Part shown: piece by piece, positions 45,173-56,752 of the stretch
Layout: the number at the start of each line of letters is the position of its first letter
How positions within the stretch are numbered: the first letter of the stretch is position 1
Origin: Drechmeria coniospora
Taxonomy: Eukaryota > Ascomycota > Sordariomycetes > Hypocreales > Ophiocordycipitaceae
Reading direction: 5' to 3'
DNA: 64,000 nt
Assembly (NCBI RefSeq): GCF_001625195.1
Contig: NC_054390.1
Span: 3,930,027-3,994,026, forward strand
Translations under genes and position numbers: made by a program
Notes under the pieces: generated by a model
The model's database searches: none
The model's input: the letters and a program-made list of their open reading frames with translations, nothing else
Told to the model about the DNA's origin: nothing

Positions 45173-45952
45173 TGCCGCGGCGGCGGCGGCGCGATGGACA
45201 GGCTGGGCCGACGCTGAACCCATCGACTGCGACTGCGGCGGCGGGTCTCGCCAGCACCAGCAGCAGCGGGCTCCAGCACGGGCAGCGGGCTCCAGCACCT
45301 GGCGGCTGCAAGGTACCCGAACGGGCTCGACGCGCCACCGTCCCACGTCGTCTGCCTCCGCCGCGTCTGGACCGGCGTCGGAAAAGGAAAGGGACAGACG
45401 ATGCCACGAGGCGGCGAGGCGAGTCGGTCAGCGTCGATGCCGGGCCCGTCGGACGCTTCCCGTTGACCCGACGAGCCCAGGCTTGTCTGACATGCTCTCG
45501 CCGCCTCGCAACCTAGGCTCGCACGGTGCTCAGCCTCGACGACGCAGACCGCCGAGCGGCGGAGACGCAGGGAGGGGGGCCGTCTCGGACAGCACAGCTC
45601 AGCCCTCGCGCGCTTGCTCCCGTCCGGGCGGTGGGAAAGGCAGGCTCTCGCCGTCGCGGCGACGATCCGGCGATGCTTCGTCTCGGCTCGCAAGGCGGCA
45701 AGGCTCGGGTGCAGTCTTCTCCGGTACGGTGCCTGCAGCGTTTCAAGTGGCACGCCTACCCTGCGCCACCCTCGCCGCACGGCGCCTGTACCGTTCCGAA
45801 TAGCACACCCAGCCTGCGCCACCCTTGCCGGAACCCTGCCTGCACTGTTCCAAGTAGTACAGCTACAAGTGCCTGCAGTAGGTACTGTGCACTAGGTAGA
45901 TAGGTACCTGTAGGTGAAGATGGGCGTACCATACGGACTGGGAGTGCAGTAA

Positions 45953-46013
45953 GGATGGGGAGCGCAGTACGGATGGGGAGCGCAGTACGGATGGGGAGCG
46001 GCGCAGTACGGAG
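45953..46013. repeat. 18-bp tandem repeat GGATGGGGAGCGCAGTAC, about 3 copies
   Basis: Three near-perfect head-to-tail copies inside the gene-poor region. Confidence 0.85.
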
Positions 46014-46925
46014 TAAGTACGGAGCACCAATGCAAGTGCGGAGCACATGTACGGAGTACAAGCGGTATTACTCCGTGCAGTACTCCATACCTAGTACTCA
46101 GTAAGCACACGATTACTTGTGCTTGTGCCGGATTGCCGTGGCGAGTACTTAGTTGTACAAGTGCAGTACTTACTCGTCGACCAGCATCACAGCACCAGCG
46201 GCCACCGAGCACCTGCCCTCACGGCCAACCGCACAGCGTGGGGATGGGTGCATCCGGGCATCGCCATGGCGAGCGGCGGGCCAACTGCCACGTCTCGCAC
46301 TCGCATCGCACGGCAACGAATGCTTGTCGCTGTGCGTGTACGCTTACTTGCTTGGGCGGCGTGTGCACCGAGAAGGCGGCCACTCGCACCGAGCATGCGA
46401 AGCATCCGGCCGCCCACCGTACCGGCACGTGCGAGTGCCAAGCACATGCACCTGCAGCAGCACCTTTGGCTTGCGGTGCTGCAGGGCACGGCTGCTGGTC
46501 GCCGAAGAGGAAATGTGCAGCACTCTGTCCATGTGCACGTACTGTACTCCGTACAGTGCTGGGTACCGCAGCGAGGTGTTGGTGTGTGTGCAGGGTACCC
46601 CGTGCACCGCGGATGCTGTGCGTCCGAACCCTAGCCTGCGGCACCGAGGCACCGACGCTGCCTGCACAGGCAAAACCGGCCTAGGGGTTAGCGTCCCGCG
46701 GCCGCCGCGATGCCGGAGCGTGGCCGTGGCTGGGCGGCGAGTCACGAGTCGCGCGACGAGGGGGGCGCCGACGAGGCGCCGACGAGGGAAAAGGGGCAGC
46801 GGGGTGGGCGCGTCCTCGGTGCGGCGCCGTGCTGTGCCCGACGCGACGACGGGATCCAGGCCGAAGCAGCCGCGGCAGGAGACGACGGGCGGCAGAGGCG
46901 GCGCGGCCAGCATGCCGCGTTGCGA

Positions 46926-47140
46926 TGCGTGTAGGTGTACTTGGTGAAGGTGCAGGTGTAGGCGTTGGCGTAGGTGTAGGTGTACCGTAGGTGTAGGTGT
47001 ACAGTACTGTGGGTGTAGGTGTACTGTAGGTGTAGGTGTAGGTACAATAGGCGTAGTGTCGTGTACTGTACACAAGGTGTAGGTGCACTTTACAGTAGGT
47101 GTAGGTGTAGGCGTAGGTGTAAGTACAGTACAGCAGGTTT
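46926..47140. repeat. Hexanucleotide-type repeat GTGTAG/GTAGGT
   Basis: Dense imperfect array of GTAGGT and GTGTAG hexamers interrupted by GTACAGTAC. Not the TTAGGG telomere repeat. Confidence 0.8.
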
Positions 47141-49894
47141 AGGTCTACATGTACAGTACGTATAGATATATGTACTTACTGTACGTGTAGGTGCAAGTGC
47201 ATGCGATGCCGCTCACCGAGCACAGCACGGAGTGCAGAGTTCAGTACGGCGTACGGAGCACTTGTGGTACGGAGTAATTGCTGTGCAGTAAGCACTTACA
47301 GTACCTGCACAGCAAGTACTTGCACATGCGGCGGGTTCGTGTGCACGCGCATGCGACGACGCTGGCCCAAGGTCACGACGGCCATCGTCTCCTTCGGCGC
47401 ATTTGCCTCCTGAGCCTTCCAGGCGGCTCTCACCCGATGGCTACCTCGCTCGCAAGACGCACCATGTATCATTGCAAGTACTCTGCACCACCATGTACCT
47501 GTACACGTTGTCCTGGCAGGAAAGCACAAGCACATAGGTATGGGTACCCGCGATGCAAGTACACGTGGCTACCGGGCACTCCAGACTCGACACTTGGCGC
47601 ACGCCTGAGGCCTGTTCAGCATGCAATATGCCAACGACCTACTTGCAGGTACTAGGTGCCTAAGTACCTATTTAGGTACCGGGCGCTCTGTACGGAGAAC
47701 GGAGTGCTCCTGCGCGCGTCGGTACGGCAGGCAACACACGCACTTGTAACCCCCGTACATATGCCGTCTACAAAGTCGAAGCGCCTGGTAGGTACCTAGT
47801 ACGGAGTGCTTTTGACTGGGAAATCCGACGTGCACCAACGCTCCTAGGCCTGCGCTCCTAGGTACCTCGCCCGCACACCTACCGTCACCGTACACCCATG
47901 TTCCTGGGGGCTTCACGAGCACGAGACGCGCTGCGGCGTCATGGCCAACTGCAAGTACCTGTGCCCTCATGCAGGTACGCTTCCTGCCATCGAGTCCCTC
48001 TTCCACACGGCCGGCGACGGCAGGGCCTGCCATGTTCCGTTCCTGCAGGAGCCGGTCGATGTGCTTGGCGCCCGTCGCCGTGCGGCTGCCGCGGCACCAA
48101 CGGCCGTCTTGCCAAGGGGACGACGATGGACGACGGAGGGGCGCGGTTCCTCCGTCCGCACAGGTCGGTGCCCTTGTTTGCATGTGCAGTAATTACTTGC
48201 GCTGTACGGAGTAGGTGTGCGGCACACGCACAGCAGTACGGCCACGCTGGCAGAGGAGGACTTGTGCATGTTCCAACAGCACGCACGCGGGTCCCATCCA
48301 CCCACGCAGGCCTTCCATCCATCCGCAAAGGCGTACCAAGTACATGTGCTTGCCACCAACCGTCCATCTGCGGTGCACGGCCACGACGACGACGACGCGG
48401 CAGCATGACGAGAAGAATTTGCTTGGCCATTCCGCGCCTCTTGCGCCCCGTCGTTGGTCGTCGCCGGCCGCTTCGCGTCGCTCGATTCCGACTCGGCGAA
48501 GCCGCCTGAACAGGCGTGGCGTGACGACGGCTGCGTTGGCTCTCGCCATGGTCCGAGGCGGCCAACCGTCGGAGCAGGCCCTGCGCCCATGGTTGGTTCT
48601 GGCCACCAGGAGCCCGTCTGCGCATGTAAGAACATGCAAGTGCTTGTATTCGTTGTCGCGAGTGCACGTACGGGGTACCGTAGGCGTGCTGTACATGCAA
48701 GAGTGTGTTCTGTATTGCTCCGTACATGTAGCGGTGCTGTAGGGGTAGGTACTGTAGGGGTAGGCACTGTAGGGGTCGGTACTGTACGGAGCAGGTACGT
48801 GGAGGCGGGCATGCGCGTGTCGGCCGTCCAGGTATCTGCATGTACTCATACCTGCCTGCACCCGTTCGCTCCAAGGACGTGCGCAGCCAACACCCGCAGT
48901 GCGTCCCTCCACCCCGGCGCTGCAGGCCGTCCGGAGCCGGGGCGCCGCTCCGTGACCGTGGCGCCATCACGGACGGCAAACCGTGCGCCTCGCCCTCGTC
49001 CGAACCGGAGAGGCTGAGACAGGCATGCCGCGGCGCCATGGGGCTCTTCCGCCGCTCTCCGCCACTTGGCCCGCGCGACCGTGACGGGCGCCTTTGTTGC
49101 CCCTGACGAGCAACGGGGACGAGGCCCGGACGGTGCCTGACGACCCCTGGGCGCAGACTACTAGGTAGGTACCTACCTTCTTAGGTACCATGGCAGCACA
49201 TGGACCATGGCCACGCACCGCACTCATGCGCATCTGCTCCGAGTTGGTGCAGAGCCGGTGCGCACATGAGTGGCTGTGCCCGTACAAGTACCGCGTCGCA
49301 CAAGCACCGCGCAGGTGCTGTACGTGGACACTGTAGGCGGTTGATCGGCGTGCACCCACCGTTCTCTCCGTCGTCCGCTTGGACGCACTGAGCTTGGTGG
49401 TGCTTGTGTCGCTCCGTACGGTGCAGCGTACGCGCACGTGCATGCACTGCACAGCAATTACTGTTACTTGGGTGTGCGTGGCCGACGGCGCAGTGCTCCG
49501 AGGTGCTGTGCGCCCACTGCACTGTCCGGGCCGGAACGAGCACCTACTTATTATTAGTGCTCCGTACCTGTGCAGTAATACTTACTGGGTGTAAGTATTA
49601 ATTACGGGGTTACCATGTACGGGTTAGCCTCAGTACTGTACCTGCTTAGGTACAGCAGGTGGGCGTGCAAGTACTTACCCTCGCAGGCGACGCTCGCCAT
49701 TGCGGCGCATGCTGGGACCTGCGCTCCGTAGGTGTGCAGTACTCCATACAGCACCTGCTGGCCACGTACCTGCGCGCCTGCAGACGGCCAGCATGCACCT
49801 CCGAGGCCAAACTCGTCGAGAGGAGAGCTTGCGCTCCGTCGACCGACTCGCCGTCTCGTCCAAGCCTCGGGCACTAGTCGCCTTTGGCTTCTCG

Positions 49895-49918
49895 CTTGTT
49901 GTTGTTGTTGTTGTTGTT
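49895..49918. repeat. TTG trinucleotide repeat
   Basis: About seven GTT/TTG units in the gene-poor region. Confidence 0.9.
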
Positions 49919-52900
49919 CCCATGCGCCGGCGAGCGGCGTGCCTTGCCCCGGCCTAGTGCCCTGTACGTGTCGCCGTTACGGTTCCTAGCGGTGGCCGTG
50001 CTGGTGGCCATGGTGGCCGCGGTGGTGCCGCGACGGCACCTCGTGCGACGGCGTCGTCGAAGCAGCCCGGCGGCTTCATGCGTTTGCCTTGAGTCGTACC
50101 CACCCGTGCAGCGGCCAGCCTGGATTGCGCTCCCCGCCCGGCGCTGGACTGACTGGCTGGAGGCTCCTCGTCATGGGCCTGCCCCGTCTCCGCCGCCGGC
50201 GTTTCAAGTCCGGACAGGTCTTGCCTCGTCACACCCGTAATTGCTTGCAGTCTGCGGCGGGCAGTCATGCTCCGTGCATGCACTTGAACCTGCACGGCAT
50301 GACACGAGGCACTCGGCACCTGCGAGCAGGGATCCGTTTCCGCATGCCGACCCGTTGCTTTTCGCCTCGGCAGTTGGTGCCCCGTCGCGATGCTTGTTCC
50401 TCGCAGCGCCTGCCAGTGCGAATCTGGCCGGCAGGCACACGAGACGAGCCATGGTGCCGATCGGCCAGCGGCCAGCTTTGAATGCTGCCCATGCAGGTGT
50501 GCCGGAGCGTGCAAGTGCGTAACACTGCACTACTTACCACAGTGCCTAGGTACCTAGTAAGTAAGTACTCGTAGTGTGATTTTTGCCCATGCCTGTGTTG
50601 CTTGTATTCAACCTTGCATGTATTACATGTGCTCCGTCCTTGTGCACATATTGCTTAATTACTCGGGCTTGTGCTTACTCCGTACGGAGCAAACATTGCC
50701 ATGCTTAACAAGTAACTACAACTAATTACTGTACTCCGTACTGTACTCCGCACAGGTACATGTTGTTGTACGGTACTTGTAATTCGGTGTACTTGCGTAC
50801 CATAGTTGGACGTGCATGTACTTATTTGCACGAGTACCCCGTGTCATGGATGTACTGTACTTAGTTGTGCAAGTACTGTACAGTCGCAAGTACTGTACGG
50901 GCACCAAGACAGAATTCCGCCGAGGCGCCAAGCAACATGCTGCTGGTGACTCGCAAGCGTGGGCAGCGTGCAGGTGTGCTTGAACTGTTTCAAGTATTAC
51001 TTGCGCCTTAAGTATTATTACTTGTGCAGCGAGTACGGTACGGAGCACTGCAAGTAAGTACGGAGTACGTTGTACCTAGCAATACGCAGTAGACATAAGT
51101 ACTAGGCACGGATACATGTACTGTAAGTGCACACGTACAAGTGCAGCACTCTGTACGGTACTTGTACCCCCGCGGAGTGCATGCTCCGAACATGCGTACA
51201 GAGCTCTGCGTTGCAGAGGGCAAGAGTGCTCCGTGCTGTACTGTACTGTACTGTACTGTAAGTACTTGCTGTTCAACTGCTTGCACATCCTCCGTACACC
51301 TCCCTCCCCGTTCCCTCCGCACCCGACATGAATCGGAACGTCGACTCGGTCAAGCGCCAGGAAGGCTGAGCAGATGCGCCGTGCGGCAGTTGTCGTCTGG
51401 GCATGCCGAAAGAAGACGGTCCGAGACGATGCGAGCGCGTGTCATGTCGAGACCGGCTGCCTTGGCCTTGTTCTGTTTTGGCGAAGCCTGCGCCTTCGCC
51501 GGCGCGTTTGCCTGCTCCGTCACCGAGAGCCTCCTCTCCTGCGACACGCGTTTCACCTTGGCAGGGGCACCAGCGGCGGCCAAAAAATTTCCGCCTAGCT
51601 CGCCCCTCGCCGCGCCGTCAGGCCATTAGGTAATGGGCACCAAGCTTTTTTACGTCAACTAGCCCCCGGTGGTGCGGCCGGGCATGCTGCCGCTGGACGA
51701 ATGCCGCCCACCCCCCCTCCCCCCAGGCGAGCGGCGGGGCTTCCCTCGACGGCGAGCCTCTTCGGCGGCAGGCCTGCCCCCCTGTGGCGCCGAGGCGGGA
51801 CCTGTAGCGGCTCGGCCTGCGCGCTAGCGGCGCCTGGGCCGGCACTCGCCGCATCCACCGGCATCGCTAGCGCAGCCCGTCGCGGCCTGCCATGTGCGTG
51901 CACGGCGGCGCGCTCTTCGTTTTCGTCGTCATCGTCACGGCCAGTCATCGTCCCGTCATCATCACACACCATGGCCGTCATCATCAGTCGACCGGCATGC
52001 GGTGAGGTGCTCGCGTCTCGCCGGCGCCCAACGCGCAAGACGCCACACTGCCTGCAACACGTACGTGGTGCGTGCAGTATTTCTTGGAACCCCATGGTAT
52101 TTCCTCGTATACAGTACGGAGCATTACTGTATTAAGTGCTTACTTGGTCACCAGACGTACATGTGCGAGGAGGGAGTTGTAATTACCGGCTGACTTACAG
52201 CGCCCTTGCCAGTAGTTACTGTACTTGTAAGTACGTGCAACCAAGTGGACTTGCACTCTAAGTACGTACTTGCAGTACTTGAGTAGTTGCGGAGCACAGC
52301 GTACAGAGTAGTACTATGCATGCAATGCGTGCAGTACTGTACTTGGGCGTGCACGTAAGCAGGTACCTGCGAGTGCAGGACGGGTGCTCCGTACACGTAC
52401 GAGTACTTACAGTACATGTACTCATCACCGTGCGTGTACAGTACTTGCCGTGTTCGTACTTGTGCTTGTGCATGTACATGTAATACAGTATGCACGTACA
52501 ACTACGTGATTGTACTCTGTACGCGGTGCAAATCCGCAGAACAAGACCGCAGTACAGTACAAGTAATACGCAGTACGACTAAGTAAGTACAAGTAAGTGC
52601 CTAGTACGCAGTATGAATACAAGTACGTAAAGTGCATGCCCGAGGTACCCTCACGTAAGTACTTGTATTATACGGTACGTACGGAGTAAAGATGCTCCGT
52701 ACTTTGATGAACCGTTGTCCAGTGGCCCGGGACCTGTCATACTTATTTCCAATGAAAACTCTCCCCTGCCAGGGTCGTCGTCGAGTCCCGGGCCGCTGCC
52801 CCAACTGTGCTTTTTCCTCCTGTATATGTGCTCGTCCTTGCTATTACTACTTGCAAGTACTCCGTATCCCGTACCTGCGCACGGAGGAGTACTCCGCACG

Positions 52901-54371
52901 TGTTTACGGTACGGAGTACTCCGCACGTGTTTACGAACAGTCCAGTAAGTACATGTACTTAAGTACTTGCTCCGTACTGGGAACATGTGCATGTACTTAC
53001 TACATGTAGTACACCATGAGTTCGTCAACGGTACTTGTACATGTACGTGTACCTGGTTGTACTGTAGGATAGGTGCACGCCGTCATCGTCCTGCTATCCG
53101 TATTGTGCATGCAGATGTGCAAGTACCCCGCGCAGTAGTCATCTAAGTACTTACGACTACTTGTGCTTGTAAGCGAGCCCTGCACAGTAAGTACTTCGGG
53201 CTCGACCATCCATCGTGCTACGCTCTCTCTACCCTTCCATCACTCGGTTTTTCTCCCGCCACCAAAGGCCTTGCTCCCGCCGCAACAGGCACCTTTGCAT
53301 TCACCATCTTCAACCTGTGGCAACCTGCAGAGGCGTAGTGGGAAGAGTCACAATCACACGAAGCGACAACACAGCTAGGCACTTGCAGAGGCACTGCACG
53401 TACTTGCATGCATTTGTCAGGAGACACATACGGGTCGTCTGACTGGACGGTTCCTCGCAAGAGGCAAAGATGCTCCTCCGAGATCAATACTGCACCACCC
53501 CACCGCCAGTCCTACAACCAAGTGCTTGCAGCTAGTCCCCTGCGCCCTGGCCGCTGGCACCCAAAACTCCTCGCTCTGCCTCCTATCCTACACCATGAAT
53601 GTTGTCCGACACCGTCGGAAACGAGTACGCGTTCGGATGAAATTGAAACCGAAATGATTGCACCTTATTCCATCCAAGACACGGGAGGGAAAGCGGTGCT
53701 GTTGACACCCGTCTGGGAGAAATCCCAATCCGTAGGAATCCCTTTGACCCGGCCAAGCTGGTGAGAATGATCAATCCATGTGTGGTAGGGGTGTCGAGCG
53801 AGCCGGTATTTATGCCAGCAAGGCCACCATGCTATGGAGCTACTCCGTACTCTGCAGTATACGCCGTATCTGCACGAGTCCATCTGTCCGGGGGCGGCTT
53901 GTCTCCGGTCACCAAAGCCAAGTGGTGGGTTCGCACGATGCCGCATGCTCAACCCACTCCGCACCAAGTATTGATGGTTCGCCTGCTGACGGTGCATTCT
54001 TACGGCTGGTCGGTCAGCTCCACGCTCCATGCGTCGCAAAGTACTTGACCGTTCCGAGTCGAGAGACAAGTCGGAATGCGGGAGACAATCCAGAATACCA
54101 CCAACGGTCCAGCAACAACGGAACCTCACGGGCAGATCAACGATGGCCTATTCGGTCGGCCGGCTGTGCAGTTTGCAGGACGAGCATAGCAATATCGGCC
54201 CATTCATTTCTCTATTCACTCGACTTGGGCAACTTCTATTTTAGATTAACATGCTATTCAGATTGATCCATAATTATTGTACAAGACTTGTATGAGCTTC
54301 TATAAAGCACACTGCGCACCTGGCAAAAACAATATTTCTTGCAGTTAGTTGCCCCCAAAATCATGAAACCT

Positions 54372-54525
54372 GTTCGCATCATTATTCAAAGCGCTATGCC
54401 TAGGGGTGCAAACTTAAAATCCATCCACGATATTAATCAGTGGCGCTATGCCTATGCATATATGCATGCTTACAATCCATCAACGTTATTATTCAGTAGC
54501 GCTATACCTAGGTTTGCATGCTTCA
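54372..54525. repeat. Triplicated ~55-bp segment at the 3' end of gene C
   Basis: Three diverged direct copies of a unit with TTACAATCCATCAACG, TTATTATTCAGTAGCGCTAT and ACCTAGG. On the minus strand the first copy encodes the last codons and stop of gene C; the other two lie downstream of the stop. Gene A has only one copy at the corresponding place. Confidence 0.7.
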
Positions 54526-56542
54526 GTTGCCAGTGCGCTCAACTCTTCGAGCGAAAGCCCAAGCCTTTGAGCAAATGATTTTAGTGGCGTTGCTTGCATT
54601 GGCACACTTGCAAGGATAGAGTCCAGGATTTTTCTACTGTTAGAACCAGGCTATATATATAGTAAGAGCGTTAGAATAGTACCAGCAGCTAGACTCATCA
54701 ACACATAGCAAGAACCTACCGGAAACTAGATTTACAAAGCCAATTAGTATATTTCAATTTAATTATAGTCATAGTAGTAGTAGCAGGCATACTTACATAT
54801 TTATCAAACTCTGCCGTAAAGGCCATGGCAGCTTCTGCCAACTGTCGAGGAGCCTTCTGAAATGCCGTTGCAATATCACCTGGGGCCTGTTTTAGATCAT
54901 TATAGCCACTTTCCATGGCTCCCGGAATTTCGCTTATTGCCGTTGCAAAGTCCGTAAGAGACCGGCCTAATGCATCGGCATTCTCTAGGTTTGCAAGGTC
55001 GGCTGCTCCACTTTTTGCCGCCGCTGGAATTTCCTTTACTGCTTTTGACAGATTATTGCATGACTGTATAAATGCATCAAGATTCTCGACATTTATAACG
55101 TCCTTAACGCTGCGTTTTACGGCGTCGGGGACTTCGCTGAAGGCTTGTTTGAGGTCGTTCCAAGACTTTTTGAAAGCATCAATATTTTCTTGGGACCAAA
55201 GTTTCGTAAAGCTGCCCCACAGCAATCCTGGAACAAAGCGAAGCCCCAAGACCCTGTCCCAAAGACTGACTGGGGACTCCTCTTGAGAAGATGGTTTACT
55301 TTGCTTTGCCGTCTGGAAACAGTTAGCTAGTCGCTGAATAGTATAATCACGCCATCATCCAATTCATTACTGGGAACATACCGCATTGGTCAAACACGTC
55401 GAAGCCATCAAAGCAAGATTGAAGGCAACACCACCAAAATGATCCATAACTCTAGCATTGGCAACCCCGACAGGTCTATTGCCTCGGTTCGACTGCGGCT
55501 TGTCCTTCTTTGGCTTGATGCTGCATGTCTCGCCGCGCCTGCAGTTCGAATGCTTCGTGTTGCCCTTAGGCTTCCTACCCATTTGCTTGTCGTCGATGGC
55601 TTCGAAAGTGGACAGCATTCGGCTCCAGTTTTCCTCGACGAACTCGGTGACAAACTTTGACACGGCAGGGTTAGCAGTCTTGGGTACGTCTTTAGCAGTC
55701 CATTCGGTAACAAGGTCAGCAAGCTTTATCTTATTCTTCTGCTGCTGCGCGGGCGGATCCTTGGCTGCCTTGTCTCGAAGGAAATTGTTCCCCTGAATGT
55801 CCGACTCAAGCTTCGCCTTCCAGTCAGCAGGGTTATCCGCCGGTCTCTGCGCTTCGGTCTCCCTGAGTATATGGTTTTCAAGATTTGCTTCCAGCTTGAT
55901 TGTCCAGGCGAGCTTTTGGAGGTCTTCCTCGTTGTAGAATTCAGTGGCAAAGGTAGGATGTGCCGTTCCGGCGTGTTGGGACATGTAGGCGCGATTGTAG
56001 AACGGATTCATTTGCACCATCTGCCGAGTGTCGTCCGCACGGTACGCACCGATGATGCGATCTCGCTCGACTCCGTTGATTGCCCCGAATTCCTTCTGCA
56101 TGCCGTCGGGCTGGTCGCGAGATCCCTCAACGTCAATGATTGATGGATCCGGACTGAGGAGATACACCCAGCCATCTCTCTTCGGCAACTGTAAATCCTT
56201 GATATCCTCGGTGATTGCGGTCCCATACGTCGCAAAGAGTTCGGCAACGTTCAGTGACGACGTCGTCGAGACGAAATTTGAGCCTCGAATGTTAGAGGCC
56301 GAACCTTGAACATGCTTGTTGAGGTCGTATCCTTCCCCGAAGCCGAGGGTCAGCTTAGGCTTGGCCTGCAAGCCGTCTTCGAAAATAGCTGTGGGCGACC
56401 GGCTATCACCTCGGGCAAGAATATTTGACGGCAGAGTTACCTTCTTGGTATTCCGCGAGACTGCCCAGGGTGGCACGTTGGCGAGAGCATTTTGCCACAG
56501 TTGAACAAAGGCGAGGAGTAGCCAAAAGGAGACTACTTGCAT
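54489..56542 (-). CDS. Secreted enterotoxin-A-family ADP-ribosyltransferase with 34-residue-repeat C-terminal module (gene C)
   Basis: Minus strand, three exons, 56542-55382, 55312-54797, 54650-54489 (introns 69 and 146 nt), 612 aa. Signal peptide MQVVSFWLLLAFVQLWQNALA. The N-terminal half is a heat-labile-enterotoxin-A-type ADP-ribosyltransferase domain: NAD-site Arg44 (LARGDSRSP), the Ser-Thr-Thr-Ser strand at 92-95 (FVSTTSSLN), and a QKE motif at 149-151 followed by FGAINGVERDRIIGAYR, with Glu151 the expected catalytic glutamate. So the R-S-E active site looks intact. A helical linker (about 175-370) leads to NRPVGVANARVMDHFGGVAF and the module shared with gene A. The family transfers ADP-ribose from NAD to host proteins; fungal targets are largely unknown. 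The ATG at 56542 is preferred: upstream in-frame codons overlap a TATA box. Confidence 0.88.
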
Positions 56543-56741
56543 GATGCTGAAGCCGGCCGGATGGGCCAATCTAGACGGGACGCTGAATGTGCCGTGTGCT
56601 TGTTCGCTCTGCGATGATTTGACGTGTACAGCAGAAAGCAAGGCAGCCCACGTACGGTGAAGGAATGAATGAACGAAAAGGATGTGTGAAACTGAAAAGC
56701 AAACAGGAACCATGTCCACGCAATGATGACATGCCATGAGA

Positions 56742-56752
56742 AATATATATAC
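56742..56752 (-). promoter_or_regulatory. Probable TATA box of gene C
   Basis: On the minus strand GGGTATATATATTT, about 200 bp upstream of the ATG at 56542. Confidence 0.5.

Larger units (their letters stand above)
42835..54488. other. ~11.6-kb region without a recognisable gene, repeat- and palindrome-rich
   Basis: The first ~0.8 kb is the GC-rich 5' flank of the homeobox gene. From about 43570 to 53200 the DNA is saturated with short GTAC-rich motifs (TGTACGGAG, CAAGTACTTGC, ACAGTACTGTA), separated by GC-rich stretches. Open frames here are short or built from repeats, change sense frequently, and show no family motif or intron pattern. Local repeats are listed separately. I cannot exclude non-coding transcripts. 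Confidence 0.55.

Noticed and set aside
44662..45822. 386-codon minus-strand frame in the gene-poor block
   Set aside because: Arg/Pro/Ser-rich throughout, crosses a poly-G tract and simple repeats, no motif or intron signals; consistent with chance in GC-rich DNA.
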